A stretch of 64,000 nucleotides of DNA from contig NZ_SZQA01000003.1 of assembly GCF_005233835.1 (NCBI RefSeq), positions 205,815 through 269,814 on the forward strand, read 5' to 3'. A program made the position numbers and the translations under genes. Position 1 is the first letter of the stretch. Every line of letters begins with the position of its first letter. This stretch comes from Herbidospora galbida. GTDB lineage: Bacteria > Actinomycetota > Actinomycetes > Streptosporangiales > Streptosporangiaceae. Shown piece after piece: positions 32,278 through 40,859 of the stretch. The notes under the pieces are model-generated. The model had not been told where the DNA came from, searched no databases, and was given only the letters and a program-made list of their open reading frames with translations.

Positions 32278-32636
32278 CCGCGTCGTCGGAGGAATGGGTC
32301 GACGACGGGCCGGTCGTCCGGTCCTACGCACTCACCAGGGGGCGGGCCACGACCGACGCGCCCCTGGACCTCATGTCGGTGGTGGCCGCCACCGGCGCCA
32401 GAATCCAGGCCGGGGCCGACCTCAACCGCGAACACCAGCGGCTGCTGGCCCTCATCCCGCGCTCGCGCCAGGTGGCCGACGTCGCCTCCGACGCCGACCT
32501 GCCTCTCGGGGTGGTCCGGATCCTGCTGGGCGACCTGCTCGACCACGGCCTGATCCTGGTCCGCCCCGCGAATACGGCGAAGCCCCCCGCGGAGAACATC
32601 CTCCGCGAGGTCATCAGCGGCCTGCGCGCGCTTTAG
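32274..32636 (+). CDS. DUF742 protein (CvnC-like), second locus
   Basis: 120 aa, ATGA-coupled to the kinase. DUF742 landmarks: VRSYALTRGRA, RQVADVASDADLPLGVVRIL, LGDLLDHGLILVRP, ILREVISGLRAL. In conservons CvnC links the kinase to the GTPase and looks like a winged-helix adaptor. This locus has no roadblock or GTPase gene of its own; it ends 4 bp into the convergent GTPase gene of the complete conservon, so it may share those partners. Confidence 0.93.
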   Translation: MTASSEEWVDDGPVVRSYALTRGRATTDAPLDLMSVVAATGARIQAGADLNREHQRLLALIPRSRQVADVASDADLPLGVVRILLGDLLDHGLILVRPANTAKPPAENILREVISGLRAL

Positions 32637-33208
32637 CGCTGGGTGGCGGTCAGGGTCTTCAGCGCGTGCTCGACCAGGGTCACCAGGACGACCTTGGCCG
32701 ACGCCCGGCGACGTACGTCACAGAGCATGACCGGGATCTCCGGGTCGAGGTCGAGGGCGATGCGGACGTCGTCGGGCTCGTAGCGCTCGGCACCGTCGAA
32801 GCAGTTGACCGCGACGATGAACGGGGTACCCCGCTGCTCGAAGTAGTCGATCGACGGGAAGCAGTCGGTCAGCCTGCGGGTGTCGGCCAGCACGACCGCG
32901 CCCAGCGCGCCGTACGACAGCTCGTCCCACATGAACCAGAAACGCTCCTGGCCGGGCGTGCCGAACAGGTAGACGACGAGTCCCTCGCGGATCGTGATGC
33001 GGCCGAAGTCCATGGCGACCGTGGTGGTCGTCTTCGTCTCGACGCCGTCGAGGTCGTCCACGCCCACGCCGCGGTCGGACAGCACTTCTTCGGTCCGCAG
33101 CGGGCGGATCTCGCTGATCGCGCCGACCAGCGTGGTCTTGCCGACGCCGAAGCCGCCGGCGACGAGGATCTTGAGAGCGACCGGCTCGTCAGAGGGCGCG
33201 AAGGCCAT
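32633..33208 (-). CDS. cvnD: Conservon Ras-like GTPase (CvnD)
   Basis: 191 aa. P-loop KILVAGGFGVGKTTLVGA, switch region with TTTVAMDFG, Walker B/G3 variant LFGTPGQERFWFMW, and G4 VAVNCFDG. Matches the actinobacterial conservon GTP/ATP-binding protein. It is the last gene of the operon and overlaps the DUF742 gene by 20 bp. Expected to bind GTP and to associate with the membrane-bound kinase complex. Confidence 0.95.
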   Translation of the reverse strand: MAFAPSDEPVALKILVAGGFGVGKTTLVGAISEIRPLRTEEVLSDRGVGVDDLDGVETKTTTTVAMDFGRITIREGLVVYLFGTPGQERFWFMWDELSYGALGAVVLADTRRLTDCFPSIDYFEQRGTPFIVAVNCFDGAERYEPDDVRIALDLDPEIPVMLCDVRRRASAKVVLVTLVEHALKTLTATQR

Positions 33209-33557
33209 TGATCACTTCCTTGAGAATGCGCGCGCTGGGCAGCGGCGCAACCTGAGCCGGCGGGCGCACCCGCACCAGCCCCTGGTCTTGCAGATCACCG
33301 ATGAGCACCCGCACCACCCCGAGGGCGAGGTTCAGATCCGACGCGATGTCGGCGACCGAGGCGGTGTCGGCCGCCAGCTCCAGGATGGTGGCCTGTTCCG
33401 GCGAGATGTCGGCCCGGTCGCGCGGGCTGACACCGGTGGTGGTGATCAGCGCGATCAGGTCGAGGTCGTCGCCGGAGGAACGGGCCCGTCCGCCGATGAG
33501 CGCGAAGGGACGGACGACGGGCCCGGCGTCGTCGTCCAGCCACTCCTTGCGCGTCAC
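33189..33557 (-). CDS. cvnC: DUF742 protein (CvnC)
   Basis: 122 aa. VRPFALIGGRA, ILELAADTASVADIASDLN, LALGVVRVLIGDLQDQGLV, ILKEVINGLRAL: the DUF742 pattern, clearly paralogous with the protein at 32274. Start overlaps the roadblock gene stop (ATGA). Adaptor of the conservon complex. Confidence 0.95.
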   Translation of the reverse strand: MTRKEWLDDDAGPVVRPFALIGGRARSSGDDLDLIALITTTGVSPRDRADISPEQATILELAADTASVADIASDLNLALGVVRVLIGDLQDQGLVRVRPPAQVAPLPSARILKEVINGLRAL

Positions 33558-33961
33558 GGTGTCGTCCGCCGGGGGTTGGTGGAGATGTGTTGCCCCACCC
33601 TCTTGACCAGCATCGCCATCTCGTACGCGATGTGGCCGACGTCGGCGTCCGAGGCGGCCAGCACGGCCAGGCAGGTGCCCTGCCCGGCGGCCGTCACGAA
33701 CAGGAACGCGGCCTCCATCTCGACGATGGTCTGGCGGACTTCCCCGCCGCCGAAGTGGCGTCCGGCCCCCCTGGCCAAGCTCTGGAACCCGGCGGCCACC
33801 GCCGACAGGTGTTCGCTGTCTTCACGTGAGAGTCCCTGGGAAGCACCCACGACCAGACCGTCAGTGGAGAGGATCACCGCCTGACGGACGGCCCCCACCC
33901 GGCTGATGAGGTCATCGAGCAACCAGTTCAGTTCGCCGGACCCCGAGACTTTCCCGGTCAT
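33554..33961 (-). CDS. cvnB: Roadblock/LC7 protein (CvnB)
   Basis: 135 aa. Roadblock fold: LNWLLDDLISRVGAVRQAVI, LSTDGLVVGASQGLSREDSE, HLSAVAAGFQSLARGAGR, 'AAFLFVTAAGQGTCLAVLAA'. Roadblock proteins regulate small GTPases, here presumably CvnD. Overlaps kinase and DUF742 genes by ATGA junctions. Confidence 0.95.
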   Translation of the reverse strand: MTGKVSGSGELNWLLDDLISRVGAVRQAVILSTDGLVVGASQGLSREDSEHLSAVAAGFQSLARGAGRHFGGGEVRQTIVEMEAAFLFVTAAGQGTCLAVLAASDADVGHIAYEMAMLVKRVGQHISTNPRRTTP

Positions 33962-36408
33962 TCCTCACCCTTCTCGCCGTTCGCGTTATCTGCGTAGTCT
34001 GCATCCTCACGGCCCCTGCGCGCTCCCTGCTGGAAGGCGGAGAACATCGCGCGCGCCTGTTCCGGCGACCTTTCCTCCGTCGTCTCGGCGACGGGCGCGG
34101 TCAAGGGGGTCTCTGTGAGCTGCGGTGCCATGTTCGCCTGCCGGACCCGGCGGGGCAGCCCGTTGTGGGTGCCGCTGGCGACCGAGGTCGGCATGTTGTT
34201 CGGCAGCGTCGCCGGCCGGGTGGCCGTGGTGCGGGTCCGGGTCGGCAGGCCGCGCGCCGAGAGCGCGGGCTTCTCCTCGGGCTCCATCGGCGGCACCAGC
34301 TCGACGGACGGGACCGCCTCGATGCGCCGCTCCGACGGAGTGAAGTACGGGGAGGGCTCCGGCTCGGCCGCCGGGGGCACCTCCTCGACCTCGAAGACGG
34401 GTGCCTGCTCGGACTCCTGCTTCTTGTGCCGGGGCTCGTGGTCGCTCGTGTCGACGTCCTCCGCCGTGGCCAGCACGGGCTGCGCGCCGTTCCGCGACGG
34501 CAGGGCGCCTCCCGGTGTCCCGTCGGAGACGAGGCTGCGCGGGATGAGCACGATGGCGGTCGTGCCGCCGTACGGGGAGGATCGGAGCACCACGCCGATG
34601 CCGTAGCGGGCCGCGAGCTGGCCGACCACGAACAGGCCGAGCCGGTCGGAGTCGGCCAGGTCGAACTCGGGCGGTGCGGCGAGCTTGGCGTTGATCTCGG
34701 CGTACTCCTCGGGGGTCAGCCCGAGACCGCGGTCTTCGACCTCCAGCACCAGCCCGTTGGCCACCAGTTCGGCCCGGACCTGCACCTTGGTCTGCGGCGG
34801 CGAGAAGATCGTGGCGTTCTCGATCAGCTCGGCCAGCAGGTGGACGACGTCGGCGACGGCCGCGCCGGTCAGCGAGGCGCCCGGCATCGGCAGCACGGTC
34901 ACCCGGGTGAAGTCCTCGACCTCGGCGACGGCGGCGCGCATGACGTCCACGACGGGGACGGGCTTGCGCCACGACCGGCCGGGCGCGGCGCCCGAGAGGA
35001 TGATGAGGCCCTCGGCGTGGCGGCGCATGCGGGTCGTCAGGTGGTCGAGGCGGAACAGGTCCTCCAGCGACTCCGGATCCTTCGACCGGCGCTGCATCGA
35101 GTCGAGCAGGGTCAGCTGGCGGTGCAGCAGGCTCTGGTTGCGGCGGGCCAGGTTGAGGAACACGTGGCCGACGCCGCGCCGCAGGGCCGCCTGCCCGACG
35201 GCCGCCTCGATGGCGGTCCGCTGGACGGAGCTGAACGCGTGGCCGACGTCCTCGACCTCCATCGAACCGCCGGCGTCGATGGGCGGCGCCTCGTGCTCGA
35301 CGTCGACATCCTCGCCCTTCTTGAGGCGGTCGACGACCTGGGGCAGCCGCTGGTCGGCCAGTTCGAGCGCGGCGTTCCGCAGGTCGGCCAGGTCGGCGAC
35401 GAGCCGGCGGCCGAACCGCACCGAGAAGACGATCGTCGCCACGACGGCGATCAGACCCACGCCACCCGCGATGGCGATCCGCCCGAGGATCCCGGTGGCC
35501 ACGCCCGCGGTGTAGGTGTTCAGCGCCTCGGTGGCCGGGACACGCGCCCGGTCGAGCTCGCCGACCAGGCTGTCGGTGGTGGGCTGCCAGCGCATCACGT
35601 CGGCCGGCAGCGCGCCGCCGAGGCGCTGCTGCGACAGGATCAGGTCTTCGAGCTCGGAGAACCGCGCGTAGAGGTCGGAGTCGAGCACCCGCTGGTAGGG
35701 CGCCCGCGCCTCGGGCATCAGCGTCGGCAGGTTCTTGGCGTAGTAGTGCTTGCGCAGCGCCACGAACTCGGCGAACGACCGGTGGGCCTCGGCGGACATC
35801 TGGTTCTGCGCGAGCGAGCCCTTGACCAGGGCGTCCTCGCGGGCCAGCATCTCGTGCGCGGTGCCCATCGTGACCAGGGCGCTGGCCTGCTGGTACATGG
35901 GGACGTCGGGGATCTGGACCATCTGTTCGTACACGTCGAACATCTCATCCAAGATCGTGTTGTAGGCCACAATGGCCTCCAGCACGTTGTACTTGCCGAC
36001 GGAGACCGCGTCGCGGATGGTCGACAGCTCGTCGAGCGCGCCGAGCAGGTCGTCCATCGAGCGCTGGAGGTTCTCGGACATGATCGACCGATTCTCCGGC
36101 AGGGTGGCGACCTTGACGAAGGAGTTCACGGTCGACGTCGTCTGCGCCTGGAGCGCGTTGAGCTCGGGCGACGACGTCCGGTTCTCGCTCAGCAGCTCCG
36201 CCACCATGGCGCGCTCGGCCTGGAGCCGCAGCCCGAGGTCGGTGGAGCTGACACCGACGGAGTCGTACAGCTGGCCGGTGCGTAACAGGGCCAGCCCGTC
36301 ACCGACGGTGAGGTTGAGGACGAATCCCCATAGTGCGCTCAACGTCAGAAGAGGCAGAAGCAACAAGAGAAAGATCTTGAACCGAATCGACCGGTTTCTT
36401 GAACCCAT
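33958..36408 (-). CDS. cvnA: Conservon sensor histidine kinase (CvnA)
   Basis: 816 aa from ATG 36408, with AGGAG upstream; longer frames lack a ribosome site and the family begins at SRNRSIRFKIFLLLLLPLL. Order: membrane helix, NIT-type extracellular sensor (about 40-310), second helix, HAMP-like region, GHKL ATPase (N-box LLAELIENATIFSPPQTKV, G1 EDRGLGLT, G2 DRLGLFVVGQLAARYG), then a disordered, Pro/Glu/Thr-rich tail of about 190 residues. First gene of the cvnABCD operon, all linked by stop-start overlaps. Confidence 0.95.
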   Translation of the reverse strand: MGSRNRSIRFKIFLLLLLPLLTLSALWGFVLNLTVGDGLALLRTGQLYDSVGVSSTDLGLRLQAERAMVAELLSENRTSSPELNALQAQTTSTVNSFVKVATLPENRSIMSENLQRSMDDLLGALDELSTIRDAVSVGKYNVLEAIVAYNTILDEMFDVYEQMVQIPDVPMYQQASALVTMGTAHEMLAREDALVKGSLAQNQMSAEAHRSFAEFVALRKHYYAKNLPTLMPEARAPYQRVLDSDLYARFSELEDLILSQQRLGGALPADVMRWQPTTDSLVGELDRARVPATEALNTYTAGVATGILGRIAIAGGVGLIAVVATIVFSVRFGRRLVADLADLRNAALELADQRLPQVVDRLKKGEDVDVEHEAPPIDAGGSMEVEDVGHAFSSVQRTAIEAAVGQAALRRGVGHVFLNLARRNQSLLHRQLTLLDSMQRRSKDPESLEDLFRLDHLTTRMRRHAEGLIILSGAAPGRSWRKPVPVVDVMRAAVAEVEDFTRVTVLPMPGASLTGAAVADVVHLLAELIENATIFSPPQTKVQVRAELVANGLVLEVEDRGLGLTPEEYAEINAKLAAPPEFDLADSDRLGLFVVGQLAARYGIGVVLRSSPYGGTTAIVLIPRSLVSDGTPGGALPSRNGAQPVLATAEDVDTSDHEPRHKKQESEQAPVFEVEEVPPAAEPEPSPYFTPSERRIEAVPSVELVPPMEPEEKPALSARGLPTRTRTTATRPATLPNNMPTSVASGTHNGLPRRVRQANMAPQLTETPLTAPVAETTEERSPEQARAMFSAFQQGARRGREDADYADNANGEKGEE

Positions 36409-36519
36409 GGCCACTCCTGCAGTGCGTGGAGGCTCGCGCCGCATTTGGGGGGAAATGCACCTCCGGAAGATCGCACAGGAGACTAGCACCGATACAGTTC
36501 GAGCGCAGTGGAGGAATTG

Positions 36520-37314
36520 ATGATTAGCGTGATCACCGGGGCCAGTTCGGGCGTTGGTGCTGCTGCGGCCCTGGATCTTGCCCAAAAGGGATACCAACTT
36601 GTGTTGGTTGGGAGGGATCGCGAACGCTTAGAGTCGACTGCGTCCCGTGTCCGTTCTGCCACCGACAGTGAAGTGGCCGTGGAGGTTTCGGACTTCGCGC
36701 GTCTCGACGACGTCCGTGATCTGGCCTCCCGAATCCGTGCGAAGTACGACCGGATCGACGTTCTGGCGAACAACGCCGGCGTGATGGTCCCCGACCGCCG
36801 CATGACTGCGGACGGTCACGAACTCATGATCCAGGTCAACCACCTCTCGCCGTTCCTGTTGACGAATATTCTTCTAGATCGCGTCGGGCGTGTCGTGACG
36901 ACGAGTTCCCGCGCCGCGAAGACGGCCCGCCTCGACCCCGCCGACCTCTCGCGTGAACGACGCCGGTGGAACGGCTGGCTGCAGTATGGCGATACCAAAC
37001 AAGCGAACGCTCTATTCACGGTCGGCCTGGCCGCCCGCGGCTGTAAAGCGACCTGTTTCCATCCCGGCGTCATCAAGACGTCATTTGCCGGCGGAACCTT
37101 GTTCATGAAACTCGTCACCCTCCCCGGCCTCCACGAGCCGGTGGAGAAGGCGGCCGCCCGCCTGGCCTACCTGGCGACCTCGGAAGACGGCGAGAAACTG
37201 GCCGGCGCCTACTTCCGCGACAACCGCCCCGACAAGGTCCCGACCGGAATGAAAGACCCTGACCTGGCCGAACGCCTGTGGAAGACGAGCGCGGAAGCGG
37301 TCGGGCTGGCCTAA
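36520..37314 (+). CDS. Short-chain dehydrogenase/reductase
   Basis: 264 aa from ATG 36520, with GGAGG 6 bases before it, preferred over the GTG at 36508. Classical/retinol-dehydrogenase-like SDR: cofactor motif TGASSGVGAAAA, LANNAGVMVP, catalytic TSSRAAK with YGDTKQA (Y-x3-K). NAD(P)-dependent oxidation or reduction of an unknown alcohol or ketone. Divergent from cvnA with a ~110 bp gap. Confidence 0.92.
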   Translation: MISVITGASSGVGAAAALDLAQKGYQLVLVGRDRERLESTASRVRSATDSEVAVEVSDFARLDDVRDLASRIRAKYDRIDVLANNAGVMVPDRRMTADGHELMIQVNHLSPFLLTNILLDRVGRVVTTSSRAAKTARLDPADLSRERRRWNGWLQYGDTKQANALFTVGLAARGCKATCFHPGVIKTSFAGGTLFMKLVTLPGLHEPVEKAAARLAYLATSEDGEKLAGAYFRDNRPDKVPTGMKDPDLAERLWKTSAEAVGLA

Positions 37315-37345
37315 CTGAGAGTGATGATTCGTTTACCGTCTGCTG

Positions 37346-38306
37346 GTGACGTTCTGCCTGGCGGATGCCGAATCGATGCGCCTGCCGGCCACCCGCCTTG
37401 ACGAGGCGGCCGGAGAGATCACGCGCCTGCAGGGCGGGTCGGTGGCCGTCGGCCTGAACTCGCCCACTACGAGGGGCCTCTTCGTGACCTCGTGGAGTGG
37501 TGCCACTCTTCGGCCGCCGACCTCAGACGGAGAGCGGCCGTCGCGGCCCAGGCCGACCTGATCGACCCCTTGCCGGCGCTTACGAGGCGCTGAAGTCGGC
37601 GGCGGCGGGTGGCCTCGACGACGAACTCGCGGCGTTCGACGGGTTGGGGGAAGACAGGGACGCGGCGTTCTTCGTCGGGCTGACGCCGGGGCGGGCGCTC
37701 GCGGTGGCGCTGGCCCGGGCGGGGAGGTGGGGGCGCGGGGTGGGGTTCCGTTCGAACTGCGCTTCGCGGCCAACCGCCGTCTTGTACGTCTTGCGCATGC
37801 GGAGGCCGTTCGAGTGGGTGACAGGACGGCGGCAGAGAGGCCGGCCCCAGACCGGCAACTTCTGCTGTTCGACCCACGAGGCCAAGGCAAGATCGCTGAG
37901 GTCACGGGCCGGCCCCGCCGTCGACAATCTCATCGCGGTGGGCAGCCCCGGGTGGGGCATGACATTGGCGGGGGAACTCAACGCACCCGACACCTCTCTG
38001 TATGCGGTGCGACATCCAGACGACGTCATCCGCCTCATCCCGCCCCTGGACGAGGTCGCCAAATCGGTGGGCGTCGTCTCGCCGACCTCCGTCATGGGAC
38101 ACGGAAGTGATCCCGCGTTCATGCCGGGAGTGACCCGCGTGACCTCCGGAACCGATGACCGCCTGTTGCCGATCGGCGGAGACTTCGAAGCGCATTCGAG
38201 TTACTTCGGAGACGAGGGGCGGGCACGCCTGCCCACGATGAACATCGCGGAGATCGTGGTGGCTGGACAGCCGGTCGGGTCCGGCGAAGCGGAGGGTGCG
38301 CGATGA
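37346..38306 (+). pseudogene. Decayed copy of the DUF1023 alpha/beta hydrolase gene
   Basis: Starts like the intact gene at 38823 (MTFCLADA-SMRL; LDEAA-EITRLQG-SVAVGL) but then shifts frame through at least two other frames and regains matching sequence near the end (AVGSPGWGM, GELNAPDTSLYAVRHPDDVI, EAHSSYFGDEG). The segment that in the intact copy carries the GHSYGS nucleophile elbow is deleted. So it is a dead duplicate. Its 3' end still overlaps the next gene as ATGA. Confidence 0.85.
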
Positions 38307-38770
38307 CCCGTTGGACCGCTGCCGTGGGCCTGACCACCGTAGTCGTTCTCGTGATCGGAGGATTCCTGATGAAGAAGCCCCGCGATGCGCTGATCGCGGA
38401 AGGTCTGGCCGACTTGGAGCATGCGCTGGGCCGAGCCGTCGAAGTGGTGCGGCCGACGGCTCCGCCGGAGCGGGAGAACAGTCCCTGGCCGTGTCGAACG
38501 GAGCGGCAGAGCGCGTTCAGCGTGGACATCGACCTGAAGTCGGCCGACCCGAGGGCCGCCGTCACCGCTCCGCTCGCCTTCTGGCGCAAGGAGAGATTGC
38601 GCGTCGAAGCGGACAGGCCGGCTGATCCCGACAGGCCTTGGGCCGTCGTCGGTGGTCGCCTCATAGAGATCTCGATCCATGGATTCCCTGACCGCGGGAC
38701 GGTGTGGATCGGCGGCAACACCATCTGCCTCAACGGCGAGGTGCCGGGTGCGTGGCGCAGCGTCCTATAG
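38303..38770 (+). CDS. Small membrane-anchored protein of a duplicated module, copy A
   Basis: 155 aa with an N-terminal membrane helix (TAAVGLTTVVVLVIGGF). The rest aligns with the lipoprotein at 40142: ALIAEGLADLEHALGRAVEV, LIEISIHGFPDRGTVWIGGN, CLNGEVPGAWR. Here there is no lipobox. Starts in an ATGA overlap with the decayed hydrolase. No known function; two conserved cysteines fit an extracytoplasmic protein. Confidence 0.75.
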   Translation: MTRWTAAVGLTTVVVLVIGGFLMKKPRDALIAEGLADLEHALGRAVEVVRPTAPPERENSPWPCRTERQSAFSVDIDLKSADPRAAVTAPLAFWRKERLRVEADRPADPDRPWAVVGGRLIEISIHGFPDRGTVWIGGNTICLNGEVPGAWRSVL

Positions 38771-38822
38771 CGGATATGGACTATGAGGTAACTTTGCGTG
38801 ATGGTTCGTTTACCATCTGCTG

Positions 38823-40145
38823 GTGACCTTCTGTCTCGCGGATGCCACGTCGATGCGCCTCCTGGCCTCCCGCCTCGATGAGGCGGCCGAGGAGATCACC
38901 CGGCTCCAGGGCGCTTCGGTGGCCGTCGGGCTTCCCATAACGGCTGCGCCCGAGTTGGCGCACTACGAAGGACCGCTGCGCAACCTGGTCGAGTGGTGCC
39001 ACACTTCGGCCGCCGAGATCCGCAGGCGAGCGGCCGTCGCCGCGCAGGCCGACCTCATCGGCTGGAGCCCGGCCGGCGACAACCTCGCCTACGACGCCCT
39101 GATGACTGCGGCGGCGGGTGGCTTGGACGACCAGCTTGCCGCCTTCGACACCTTGGGTGAAGACGGTGACGTGGCGGCGTTCTTCGCGGCGCTCACGCCG
39201 GTTCAGGCGCTCGGCGTGGCGTTGGCTCGTGCGGCGCAGGTGGGTGCCAGAGCGGGGGTTCCGTTCGAACTCCGCTTCGCGGCGAACCGGCAGCTGGTAC
39301 GCCAGGCACACGCCGAGGCCGTTCGAGTGGGTGACCAGGCGGCCGCGGCCAGATACACCAGACTTCTCAACCCCGACCGGCAACTTCTGCTCTTCGATCC
39401 AAGAGGCCTGGGCAAGATCGCCGAGGTCAAGGGCGACCTCGCCACCGCGAAACATGTAGCCGTCTTCGTTCCGGGCACCGGAAACCATCTGGCCAACTAT
39501 CTCGCTGGGTCCGAGGGCACTCTGCAGACCCTCCACGGGGCAGCCGCCGGTCTCTCTGTGAGCACCGCCACGATTCTCTGGATGGGCTCGCCACTGCCGC
39601 AGAGTCTGGGAGCGGCAACGCTCGACCTCCAGGCCGATCGTGGCGCACCGGAGTTGCGGGACTTCGTCGACGACCTTCGCCTCGCGCCCGAGGTGCGTAC
39701 CACCTTGATCGGTCACTCCTACGGGAGCGTGGTCACGGGGCACGCGGTGAGGGCGGGCCTCCACCCCGACAACTTGGTCGCGGTCGCGAGTCCGGGGTGG
39801 GGTGTCACGTCCGTCGACGAGCTCAACGCTCCCGGGACGAAGTTGTTCGCCATGCGGCACCAGGGCGACATCATCAAGCTCGCCCCGACCGCTGACGAGA
39901 CCCTCGGCGTGCTCGTGCCGCTACCAGACACTGTCGCAGGCCACGGTGATGACCCCGTCTACATGGCTGGGGTGGAGCGTCTGTCGTCAGGATCGGAAGC
40001 GCACCCTGTCTTTGGCATCGACATGGATGCCCACTCTGACTACTTCGGCGGCAGCGAGGCGGGTCGTCTCGCTGGGCTGAATCTGGCCAGGGTGATCGTC
40101 GGTGACGACTACGAGACATACGAGGAAGCGAGGGCCGCTCTGTGA
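38823..40145 (+). CDS. DUF1023 alpha/beta hydrolase with helical N-terminal domain
   Basis: 440 aa, GTG start. N-terminal ~170 residues are helical and WXG100/ESX-substrate-like in length and pattern (RLDEAAEEITRLQG; EGPLRNLVEWCHTSAAEIRR). The C-terminal half is a DUF1023 (abhydrolase_8) domain: LLLFDPRGLGKIAEV, VAVFVPGTGNHL, a TTLIGHSYGSVVTGHAV nucleophile elbow (Ser) and MDAHSDYF with the likely catalytic His. Such actinobacterial hydrolases often sit with small lipoproteins, as here; substrate unknown. GTGA overlap with the next gene. A decayed duplicate lies just upstream. Confidence 0.9.
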   Translation: MTFCLADATSMRLLASRLDEAAEEITRLQGASVAVGLPITAAPELAHYEGPLRNLVEWCHTSAAEIRRRAAVAAQADLIGWSPAGDNLAYDALMTAAAGGLDDQLAAFDTLGEDGDVAAFFAALTPVQALGVALARAAQVGARAGVPFELRFAANRQLVRQAHAEAVRVGDQAAAARYTRLLNPDRQLLLFDPRGLGKIAEVKGDLATAKHVAVFVPGTGNHLANYLAGSEGTLQTLHGAAAGLSVSTATILWMGSPLPQSLGAATLDLQADRGAPELRDFVDDLRLAPEVRTTLIGHSYGSVVTGHAVRAGLHPDNLVAVASPGWGVTSVDELNAPGTKLFAMRHQGDIIKLAPTADETLGVLVPLPDTVAGHGDDPVYMAGVERLSSGSEAHPVFGIDMDAHSDYFGGSEAGRLAGLNLARVIVGDDYETYEEARAAL

Positions 40146-40582
40146 AGCGGATCGTGATGGCGCTTCTTCTACTGGTCGCCGGATGCGCGTCCGAGCCTCG
40201 GCCACCGATATCCGAAGCGCTCAGAGATCTCGACGCCGCGCTTGCACGGGCAATACGAGTCAGTTCACTCACCGAGATTCCCAAGCGCACACCCGGAAGG
40301 TGGTGGTGCAAGCTCGGGGAGGGGCAGGCGTTCCAGCTCGGTTTCACCGCTGCTGCCCGCGATCCGCGAGCGACCGTCGTCGCCGTCGGCGAACTGTGGC
40401 GCCGGGAGGGGCTCACCATCCAGATGGATCGCACACAGCATCCCAACAGGCCTGAAGTGATCGTCCGTGGGCGGCTGATCGAGATGTCTGTACACGGCTT
40501 CCCCGAGCGGGGCACCGTCTGGATCGCTGGGAACACAGCCTGTCTGGATGGGGAGGTTCCCGAACCTTGGCGGGATGTGTGA
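40142..40582 (+). CDS. Small lipoprotein of a duplicated module, copy B
   Basis: 146 aa from GTG 40142, overlapping the hydrolase stop. Signal peptide MALLLLVAGC with lipobox (Cys15). Mature part matches the copy A protein: LRDLDAALARAIRV, GRLIEMSVHGFPERGTVWIA, CLDGEVPEPWRDV. Probably an accessory or regulator of the coupled hydrolase at the membrane surface (inference). Confidence 0.82.
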   Translation: MKRIVMALLLLVAGCASEPRPPISEALRDLDAALARAIRVSSLTEIPKRTPGRWWCKLGEGQAFQLGFTAAARDPRATVVAVGELWRREGLTIQMDRTQHPNRPEVIVRGRLIEMSVHGFPERGTVWIAGNTACLDGEVPEPWRDV

Positions 40583-40605
40583 ATCGACATTGGCGCAATC
40601 GAACA

Positions 40606-40677
40606 CAGCAGGGTAAGCCGTCGCTCAGCGGTCGAATAGAACAGCAGGGTGAGCCGTCGTTCAGCGGTCGAGTGGAA
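40606..40677 (+). repeat. Two 36-bp imperfect tandem repeats
   Basis: Units 40606-40641 and 40642-40677 both read CAGCAGGGT-AGCCGTCG-TCAGCGGTCGA-T-GAA with about four differences. They lie between the duplicated module and the acyltransferase gene. No role evident. Confidence 0.8.
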
Positions 40678-40859
40678 GGTGGAGGCCGATGTCAGTGCCC
40701 ATAAGCAGCGAGTCGCCCACCCCGCCACACCCTCGCCCCACGGCGGAACCAGGCGTGATTCTCTCCCGCCGGCGCTCCCAAACGCGTCCCCACAAGTGTT
40801 CTCCTAGCGTTTTCGTCAGCTCCCTGGTCCGTTCTCTTTCGGGCCGATAGCGTCCCCGG

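Noticed and set aside
34165..36285. 706-codon plus frame opposite cvnA
   Set aside because: Shadow frame; Gly/Arg/Val/Asp low complexity, no ribosome site, conflicts with a clear kinase.
40606..40677. Start of a CRISPR array
   Set aside because: Only two abutting imperfect 36-bp units with no spacers and no cas genes.
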